Below, piece by piece: positions 7,246 to 12,825 of a stretch of DNA of 12,825 nucleotides (its first letter is position 1; every line of letters starts with the position of its first letter). Where the stretch lies: the NCBI GenBank assembly GCA_946803715.1, contig CAMPET010000053.1, positions 221,747 to 234,571 on the forward strand. Reading direction: 5' to 3'. Origin of the DNA: Beroe ovata. Its lineage: Eukaryota > Ctenophora > Nuda > Beroida > Beroidae. The notes beneath the pieces were generated by a model. The model saw only the letters and a list, made by a program, of their open reading frames with translations. It searched no databases and was not told the DNA's origin. The translations under genes were made by a program, and so were the position numbers.

Positions 7246-7799
7246 GTCGATGCAGTGGTATGGTTCCATTCAGCATTCATATCACCAATGATCATACCAC
7301 ATTTTTTGATAGAGGGTACAATTGTCAATTTTGCAGACTTTGGATTCCTTGCTGGTAATCAGAACGGTCTCTGGAGTAGTGAAGTGCAGCTATGGGTCGC
7401 AAGAGCTACTGCTGGATTAGAGAGGTCTATAATATCAAGTATTTGCAAGATTACTCCCTACCCTAGCTGGTGGGACAACTAATTTGTGGCGCAGAAGCCG
7501 GGCCGCCGTGTGTCGACTGTTGGGGGAAGCCTACATTCCTACAAAAAGTACAAGTATAGACTTGGTTTTAGCTCCTACTGCAAAAAAAAAAGTATAGACT
7601 TGGAGTATTGAAATATCAAGTAATACTATCAATATTGCTACATATCATCAATCATACGATCAAATTTTGCACGCCACGGCATGGGCACAAGGACGGCATG
7701 GAAATAAGCTGGCGATGCTTCATGCTTGGCCCTCAAAGCATCGCATGTCGATGGCTGCCCTGATCAAGTCAGACTCTGACTGTCCAATATTTATTTAAT
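7246..7799. repeat. stretch with several short direct and inverted repeats
   Basis: AAGTATAGACTTGG is duplicated at 7552-7565 and 7590-7603. ACGGCATGG is duplicated at 7676-7684 and 7693-7701. GCGATGCTT (7712-7720) pairs perfectly with AAGCATCGC (7736-7744) around a 15-base loop. A 75-codon frame at 7255-7482 encodes a peptide I cannot place. The repeats may be remnants of decayed mobile elements. Confidence 0.45.
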
Positions 7800-7857
7800 G
7801 GCAGAGCTAGAATTGCCCAACCCTTCTGACATCTGAGTTCTGACCATGACGCGGACG

Positions 7858-7914
7858 CGAGTTTGTGCCCGGGAGCCCGTTTCAACCGCAACGCGGGCCA
7901 TGGCCACAAACTCG
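7858..7914. repeat. 57-bp imperfect palindrome
   Basis: CGAGTTTGTG (7858-7867) and CACAAACTCG (7905-7914) are perfect 10-bp arms, with partial complementarity continuing inward. A related CAACAAACTCG occurs at 8031-8041. This may be the terminal repeat of a non-autonomous element, but no target duplication was found. Confidence 0.5.
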
Positions 7915-7978
7915 TTGGCTGTCGATGATAGCCCCTGTCGAGAATTTCATTGCGCGCGCGCCGCAATTATTCTCTCTC

Positions 7979-8011
7979 GCTGGCGCTCGCCGCTTCGCGG
8001 CTCGCGTCAGC
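7979..8011. repeat. GC-rich hairpin
   Basis: The 15-base arms 7979-7993 and 7997-8011 match at 12 positions around a TTC loop. The stem is very GC-rich. A further perfect hairpin, GCGCAC/GTGCGC with a 3-base loop, lies at 8127-8141. Confidence 0.6.
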
Positions 8012-8197
8012 TGGGCCTAGCATCGCCAGGCAACAAACTCGTAATCGTGGTAAACTTACTGCAGGATTGTCTTAATTGTGTGGCAATGCAATGCAAGACC
8101 GCTGGAGCAAGGGCTGCTGTGCACACGCGCACGTTGTGCGCCCCTATTCTACTCAGTGAACTTAAAAGTCGTATTGAAATTGAAACCACGGAGAATG

Positions 8198-8301
8198 TTG
8201 TAGGATTTCACCTCACCCTGCTTGGCCTTGCTGGCGGGATTTTATCCCTGGCAAGGCGGATTGAAAATCGCGCGCACCGACGGTAGGGTAAAATCCTACA
8301 A
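8198..8301. mobile_element. 104-bp MITE-like element with 9-bp TSD (copy 1)
   Basis: Terminal inverted repeats TTGTAGGATTT (8198-8208) and AAATCCTACAA (8291-8301) are perfect over 11 bp and about 18 of 21 when extended. They are flanked immediately by identical 9-bp direct repeats CGGAGAATG (8189-8197 and 8302-8310), the expected target-site duplication. The interior is non-coding and has its own foldback (CCTTGC 8226-8231 with GCAAGG 8251-8256, and GGGAT 8236-8240 with ATCCC 8244-8248). The 9-bp duplication is typical of Mutator-like transposons, but the superfamily is uncertain because no transposase is present. Confidence 0.75.
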
Positions 8302-8464
8302 CGGAGAATGGAGATGCGCAGCGCGCTCGGAGTATTTGGGTCCGGTCACGCAGCGCGGGATCAAAAGGCTGCCAAGAAGCTGAGATCGAGAGTAAGGTTA
8401 TGCGCCGCGCACCCAAAACGAAATTCTTGACAGGGTTTTTCTTCGATCGACAAAATTGACGAAC

Positions 8465-8498
8465 CTCTGTTTCTTTCGTGCGCGCCCGTGAAACAGAG
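8465..8498. repeat. hairpin, 9-bp perfect arms
   Basis: CTCTGTTTC (8465-8473) pairs with GAAACAGAG (8490-8498) around a 16-base CG-rich loop. It marks the end of the CpG-rich half of the segment; AT-rich sequence follows. Confidence 0.5.
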
Positions 8499-8989
8499 AT
8501 CGAATAAAATTTGACTAAGATTTCCCTTACCTCGCTACTCGGTATTTTCCAATCTTATTTTTATCAAAATTTTTTTTAATAATGGTGAACGTTTTTGTAA
8601 ATTTGTTTGTGACATACTCAAATGTCTATCCTCCTTTTATTTTTTCTACAAGCTAATATCTACCCGCAGATAAAGGCAGATAATGACTGTGTGTAGCAGT
8701 ACAGTTACTCCAGAATTACTTAATTGCATTTTTTGTTGTGAATGAATTTGCTCCATACCAGGCACATCTATTTGAGTATTTGAGCACATGCAACATCCAA
8801 AGAACCCATTTGTGAATCTTATTATAATCACTGCTCACATTCATTCAAGCTATAGATTGAGCAGTGTAATCTAGAAGTTTAATTTGTTATGCATCCTTCA
8901 TGAAAAGATACATTTCAGAAAAGAAAGATTCTCTTGAGACATCAATTTGCAAAACTTTTCTCCAACTCTGTACTTGGACACCAACAAGA

Positions 8990-8997
8990 TCACGTGA
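8990..8997. promoter_or_regulatory. TCACGTGA E-box
   Basis: This is an isolated palindromic E-box in the AT-rich half of the duplicated segment. It has no X-box nearby. Its second copy is at 10321-10328. Confidence 0.35.
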
Positions 8998-9129
8998 GGT
9001 TAATATTTTGGCGAGCAGCAAGATCTAAATGAATCACAGTAAGATGAGTGGTTTGCAGGCATCATCATTCCAATACCTACCTCAGCTTTCGGGGTGTTTA
9101 AATTGTGATATTTGTTATTCATCATTATC

Positions 9130-9130
9130 N
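9130..9130. other. single N at the junction of two identical copies
   Basis: The N separates the end of copy 1 (…CATTATC) from the start of copy 2 (GGCAGAGCTAG…). Its position exactly at the junction points to a scaffolding join, not to an ambiguous base. Confidence 0.95.
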
Positions 9131-10460
9131 GGCAGAGCTAGAATTGCCCAACCCTTCTGACATCTGAGTTCTGACCATGACGCGGACGCGAGTTTGTGCC
9201 CGGGAGCCCGTTTCAACCGCAACGCGGGCCATGGCCACAAACTCGTTGGCTGTCGATGATAGCCCCTGTCGAGAATTTCATTGCGCGCGCGCCGCAATTA
9301 TTCTCTCTCGCTGGCGCTCGCCGCTTCGCGGCTCGCGTCAGCTGGGCCTAGCATCGCCAGGCAACAAACTCGTAATCGTGGTAAACTTACTGCAGGATTG
9401 TCTTAATTGTGTGGCAATGCAATGCAAGACCGCTGGAGCAAGGGCTGCTGTGCACACGCGCACGTTGTGCGCCCCTATTCTACTCAGTGAACTTAAAAGT
9501 CGTATTGAAATTGAAACCACGGAGAATGTTGTAGGATTTCACCTCACCCTGCTTGGCCTTGCTGGCGGGATTTTATCCCTGGCAAGGCGGATTGAAAATC
9601 GCGCGCACCGACGGTAGGGTAAAATCCTACAACGGAGAATGGAGATGCGCAGCGCGCTCGGAGTATTTGGGTCCGGTCACGCAGCGCGGGATCAAAAGGC
9701 TGCCAAGAAGCTGAGATCGAGAGTAAGGTTATGCGCCGCGCACCCAAAACGAAATTCTTGACAGGGTTTTTCTTCGATCGACAAAATTGACGAACCTCTG
9801 TTTCTTTCGTGCGCGCCCGTGAAACAGAGATCGAATAAAATTTGACTAAGATTTCCCTTACCTCGCTACTCGGTATTTTCCAATCTTATTTTTATCAAAA
9901 TTTTTTTTAATAATGGTGAACGTTTTTGTAAATTTGTTTGTGACATACTCAAATGTCTATCCTCCTTTTATTTTTTCTACAAGCTAATATCTACCCGCAG
10001 ATAAAGGCAGATAATGACTGTGTGTAGCAGTACAGTTACTCCAGAATTACTTAATTGCATTTTTTGTTGTGAATGAATTTGCTCCATACCAGGCACATCT
10101 ATTTGAGTATTTGAGCACATGCAACATCCAAAGAACCCATTTGTGAATCTTATTATAATCACTGCTCACATTCATTCAAGCTATAGATTGAGCAGTGTAA
10201 TCTAGAAGTTTAATTTGTTATGCATCCTTCATGAAAAGATACATTTCAGAAAAGAAAGATTCTCTTGAGACATCAATTTGCAAAACTTTTCTCCAACTCT
10301 GTACTTGGACACCAACAAGATCACGTGAGGTTAATATTTTGGCGAGCAGCAAGATCTAAATGAATCACAGTAAGATGAGTGGTTTGCAGGCATCATCATT
10401 CCAATACCTACCTCAGCTTTCGGGGTGTTTAAATTGTGATATTTGTTATTCATCATTATC
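9131..10460 (+). repeat. 1330-bp segment, second copy
   Basis: This matches 7800-9129 at a constant offset of 1331 with no substitutions or indels found. Beyond 10460 the sequence continues into new DNA (ATAATTGTC…), whereas copy 1 stops at the N. Features repeat accordingly, including the CpG-rich hairpins, the 146-codon spurious frame (9177-9617) and the E-box. Confidence 0.9.
9529..9632. mobile_element. 104-bp MITE-like element with 9-bp TSD (copy 2)
   Basis: This is the second copy of the element at 8198-8301, with the same terminal repeats and CGGAGAATG duplications (9520-9528 and 9633-9641). It should not be counted as an independent insertion, because it comes with the whole 1330-bp segment. 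Confidence 0.75.
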
Positions 10461-11131
10461 ATAATTGTCTTGTATCAGCTATCCCTTTAAATTTGGCCCA
10501 TAATCATGTTTTCATGAAAGATGGGTTTATCACAGATCTTTTGGTATCTACTATCTTCATCAGTCTTCCTGACTGAGATTTGCACCAAGTGATACTCCAG
10601 AACCTGGAATATCAACTTGTCAAATATGAATATTTACCTGGATTCCATACCTATGTAATGAGATATAATGAGATATTTCCTGTATCGCATATTTCAATCA
10701 ATCCATTTGTCATGTCATCTCATTGCTTGGTGGCCATGAAAATGATGTTTCCTATTCTGGAGCTGTCAGGATATGTAGTTGAATATTATATGTTCAGTGC
10801 TCACCACACCTCAGTTCATTGAGAGTTCTGTACAATCTGCTAATTTATTACACATAATAATATGGAGGTATTATAAAGGGAGAGGTGTTGAAAGATAGCT
10901 CGACAAAACATTGTAAAATCCTGGATTTTGTTGTTGATACTGCTGTTCTAGTTAGCTCTTGGGGTTTGCGCTGAATTGTAGTTTGTTGTAGATATATATC
11001 GACACTAAAAATTGCAAAAATGTACAAAATTTTTAGCAAATATACTTTCATAAAAGCTGATCTTGACAGATTAGTTAGGCACAACAATCTTTGTTTTGCA
11101 AGTTGTCCTCTATTATAGATGTCAATTAACC
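10461..11131. other. AT-rich non-genic stretch
   Basis: Frames at 10580-10822 (plus, starting only at a TTG) and 10848-11135 (minus) give peptides without recognisable motifs. I see no repeat, RNA gene or promoter cluster here. Confidence 0.5.
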
Positions 11132-11190
11132 TCAATAGAGACTGGGGCAGTCAATAGAGACAGTGGGCAGTCAATAGAGACAGTGGGCAG
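11132..11190 (+). repeat. three copies of a ~20-bp minisatellite
   Basis: TCAATAGAGACAGTGGGCAG is present at 11151-11170 and 11171-11190, preceded by a 19-bp variant at 11132-11150. Confidence 0.9.
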
Positions 11191-11419
11191 ATATTAATGG
11201 TATCCCTTTCACAAACATTCACTCCCAGTCATAAAAAGATTGTGGTCCATTGGTTCTCCAGACTAAGAGGAAGTGCAATCCAGGCAGGGTCCTTATCTTA
11301 GTGTAACTGTGAACCTCTGTATGACTGTCCGGAGCTGAAGAACAGATCTTGAGCAGAGAGTAACTCAGCACCTTGCCGCGTTACCCTCATGGGAGACCTG
11401 GACACAAGCCACCAAGATC
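11191..11419. other. more GC-balanced stretch, open on minus strand
   Basis: On the minus strand two overlapping frames of roughly 45-55 codons are open between about 11230 and 11425. Neither yields a recognisable protein, and no matching splice sites or start context are clear. ATGGGAGACC at 11389-11398 resembles the 5S rRNA internal control region, but the rest of a 5S gene is absent. Confidence 0.3.
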
Positions 11420-11453
11420 ATGTGTGTGTATATGAGTGTGTGTGTGTGTGTGT
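11420..11453 (+). repeat. interrupted GT microsatellite
   Basis: This is a TG tract broken by TATATGAG in the middle. Confidence 0.9.
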
Positions 11454-11701
11454 CCACTGTTCACTGTTCAGATTCAACATCTTCCAGCAAATCGTATGCC
11501 TGTCAAAGAAGAACAAATTTGAACTTGGCGGTTCACTTGCTCTTTAGATCCCTTACAAGATCTCTCTTCCGGCTGTCACTGTACTAAGATAACATACAAT
11601 GGAGCTGGACAGGGAGGTTTTGTTAAGTTTTCCCGGAATTAACAAATACGCGGATATTAGATAGTTAGAGTGAGTTATTTACTTACATCTTCATTGCTAG
11701 G

Positions 11702-11762
11702 TACCTACTGTAGGTAAAGGAACTAACTGACTGACTGAATATTCGGCAGCATTCGTCAGTCA
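11702..11762. repeat. two adjacent perfect inverted repeats
   Basis: TACCTAC, T, GTAGGTA (11702-11716) is a perfect 15-bp palindrome. TGACTGAC (11728-11735) then pairs perfectly with GTCAGTCA (11755-11762). The loop contains ATTCGGCAGCATT; a related TTCGGCAGCATTATTCGG lies just after the N at 12455. Confidence 0.5.
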
Positions 11763-11770
11763 ACATAATC

Positions 11771-11871
11771 GTGAAGGAGTCATACATACCTCATTGTCAT
11801 TCAAAACATTGTCACGTGATGCATTCACGTGTTTTACTGTTCACAGTCCACTGTTACCATTGTAACACGTG
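11771..11871. promoter_or_regulatory. regulatory module C: X-box and three E-boxes
   Basis: On the minus strand the order is as in module B. The X-box-like GTTACCATTGTAAC (11853-11866) has one good half, one half with a single mismatch, and the AT spacer. TCACGTGT (11825-11832) follows after 20 bp and TCACGTGA (11812-11819) after 33 bp. A third CACGTG (11866-11871) overlaps the X-box edge. CATTGTCACGTGAT (11807-11820) matches 4896-4909 of module B at 13 of 14 bases. GTGAAGGAGT (11771-11780) shares the GAAGGAG core of the recurring 13-mer. Confidence 0.45.
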
Positions 11872-12243
11872 GTAAATCAAATGACACGTTACACTTTGGA
11901 TGTACGAGGAATCGCGATTTCAGAGATTTTGACACGATCGTATTTGCATGGATTCAGTTTTCCTTCAATAGAATTCAGTTAATTCAGTACATCATCTTAA
12001 ATATTAGTTCCTTGGAACATTCCAGAACTATCAAACTATCTGCTGACATTAATGTTAACGTGGGTTATTAATGAATTATCCCAATAAACTGCTGTCGGCC
12101 AATTATCAGCGCAGTTGAGAGACTCAACACTCATCGCCGTTTCCCGCAGTATAGATACCACATAATTGTTGAATATTGGAAACCATATTCAAATTAAATT
12201 ACAAGTTTTGTGTTACCGTATAGACGGTATCTTGAGGCAGAGG
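11872..12243. other. non-genic stretch
   Basis: This is AT-rich, with one 80-codon plus-strand frame (11829-12071) that starts within module C and is unrecognisable. A small hairpin TACCGT/ACGGTA lies at 12214-12229, just past the putative stop codon of the minus-strand candidate. I see no canonical AATAAA on the minus strand between that stop and 12000. Confidence 0.4.
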
Positions 12244-12702
12244 TTAATGATTTTCCATCTCTTCAATCAGAGGCTTTGTTGTACTGGTTTGTCTAGCATG
12301 GCATAGTAAGTCATGGTCCATTACAGTTTGAAACAGCCTTCCCCCTGCCATGACAATTTCTGACATAGCTATCTTTAGCTGCTGTCTCACGCGTATAGTA
12401 ATATGATGTTTATCTTTAGCATCTCTGAGATTCCTTCATAAACACTGAATCACTNTTTCGGCAGCATTATTCGGATAAAAGTTGTAAAATCACTAAATAT
12501 TGCTGCTTCTGGGGTTGTTCATGACAGCTCTCTGCCGTAATTCTTGATTTTGTGTCAATGTCAAGTACTATCCTTATCAACATTGAATACCTAACTCTTC
12601 ATCGATTGAGATAATTCCATCCAAGATAGATCCTTCTAGAACTATTATGGCATCTCTGAGAGACTTCCCCGTCATTTGTAACCAGCGCTGGCTCACAGCT
12701 GT
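12244..12702 (-). CDS. possible two-exon gene fragment, product unknown
   Basis: On the minus strand an open block runs from 12702 down to 12591 (37 codons, including RWLQMTGKSLRDAIIVLEGS). It is preceded by a pyrimidine-containing TTCTTGATAG acceptor and ends at a TTAG|GTATTC donor. A second block runs from 12422 to a TAA at 12244-12246 (including VRQQLKIAMSEIVMAGGRLF). Joining 12591 to 12422 across a 168-bp GT-AG intron keeps the frame. Both peptides have a balanced, protein-like composition, unlike most frames here. I do not recognise the family. Weak points: the intron contains the N at 12455, a third open minus segment (12589-12467) lies in another frame inside it, there is an overlapping open frame on the plus strand, and no polyadenylation signal is clear. 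The remainder of the gene would lie to the right of the window. Confidence 0.25.
12455..12455. other. single N
   Basis: This is an ambiguous base or nominal join inside the putative intron of the minus-strand candidate. The flanks do not repeat each other. Confidence 0.9.
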
Positions 12703-12791
12703 CTATCAAGAAGTGCAAGATATTATATCGTGCCATGAATATGTCAAAATACCTGGTCAAGTTATTTCGGGTTACTTGAGAAATCTAGCGT

Positions 12792-12825
12792 TTGTGTGTG
12801 TATGTGTGTGTGTGTGTGTGTGTGT
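12792..12825 (+). repeat. GT microsatellite at right edge
   Basis: A GT tract with one TATG interruption runs off the end of the window, mirroring the left edge. Confidence 0.95.

Larger units (their letters stand above)
7800..9129 (+). repeat. 1330-bp segment, first copy
   Basis: The segment is followed, after one N, by a second copy at a constant offset of 1331. Every block I compared is the same, including an 8-T run, all open frames and all hairpins. The first half is CpG-rich and hairpin-rich and the second half AT-rich. The 146-codon frame (7846-8286) runs through a palindrome, a hairpin and a MITE-like insertion and is Arg/Ala-rich, so I do not treat it as a gene. The most economical explanation is that this is the end of one contig and that the next contig begins with the same sequence. 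Confidence 0.9.

Noticed and set aside
7581-7591. Poly(A) tail of a retrotransposed sequence
   Set aside because: It is only a short A run, and the flanking 14-bp repeats include sequence on the same side of both copies, fitting a small local duplication better than a target-site duplication.
7846-8286. 146-codon open frame (and its copy at 9177-9617)
   Set aside because: It is the longest frame, but it crosses a palindrome, a GC hairpin and a complete MITE with target duplications, is Arg/Ala-rich because of CpG content, and matches no family I know. High GC removes stop codons by chance.
7800-10460. The two identical copies as a pair of LTRs
   Set aside because: There is no internal retroelement between them, the ends are not TG...CA, no target duplication is seen, and an N lies exactly at the join.
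11280-11400. 5S rRNA or 5S-derived SINE (GCAGGGTC and ATGGGAGACC)
   Set aside because: The two words are about 100 bp apart rather than about 25, the remaining 5S sequence is absent and no Pol III terminator follows in place.

Overview
This window reads as nuclear DNA of an animal-type eukaryote, most likely an invertebrate. No recognisable protein-coding gene, tRNA or rRNA is present. Open frames on both strands are short and unlike known proteins. Other signs are many (GT)n/(CA)n microsatellites, AT-rich intergenic composition with local CpG-rich patches, and sequences matching metazoan regulatory motifs: RFX X-box, MiT/TFE-type E-box, CCAAT/NF-Y, forkhead and YY1. There are no operons, ribosome binding sites or bacterial terminators. 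A sponge or another early-branching animal would fit, but I cannot fix the species. The window begins and ends inside GT microsatellites and holds three single Ns (1518, 9130, 12455), so it looks like a whole small scaffold whose assembly stopped at repeats.

Layout. 1-2090: non-genic, with one compact regulatory-looking module (884-963: perfect X-box palindrome, a recurring 13-mer and an E-box). 2095-2230: a promoter-like cluster (two inverted CCAAT boxes around GTCACGTGAC, then a TATA-like TTTAAATAG). 2230-6270: intergenic DNA rich in short palindromes, E-boxes and small tandem repeats, including a 36-bp near-perfect palindrome at 4565-4600. 6281-6400: a second promoter-like stretch (polypyrimidine tract followed by AAAATGGCGGC, the YY1 consensus). 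6455-7800: microsatellite, CpG-rich patches and small repeats. 7800-10460: a 1330-bp segment present twice head to tail, with no difference that I could find and exactly one N between the copies. This is most likely an unmerged contig overlap, not a biological duplication. That segment has a CpG-rich half with several hairpins and a 104-bp MITE-like element with 11-bp terminal inverted repeats and 9-bp target-site duplications. 10461-12230: intergenic, with a 20-bp minisatellite and a second regulatory module (11771-11871). 12244-12702: a weak candidate for two minus-strand exons of an unrecognised gene.

The most interesting signal is regulatory. The octamer TCACGTGA occurs seven times in non-duplicated sequence. 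Three X-box-type palindromes, plus a fourth degenerate one, each lie within 60 bp of one, and three of these four gaps are 31-33 bp. A separate 13-mer, GCTCCTTCATAAA, occurs four times exactly. Together these suggest a dispersed cis-regulatory grammar or a family of short repeats carrying it.
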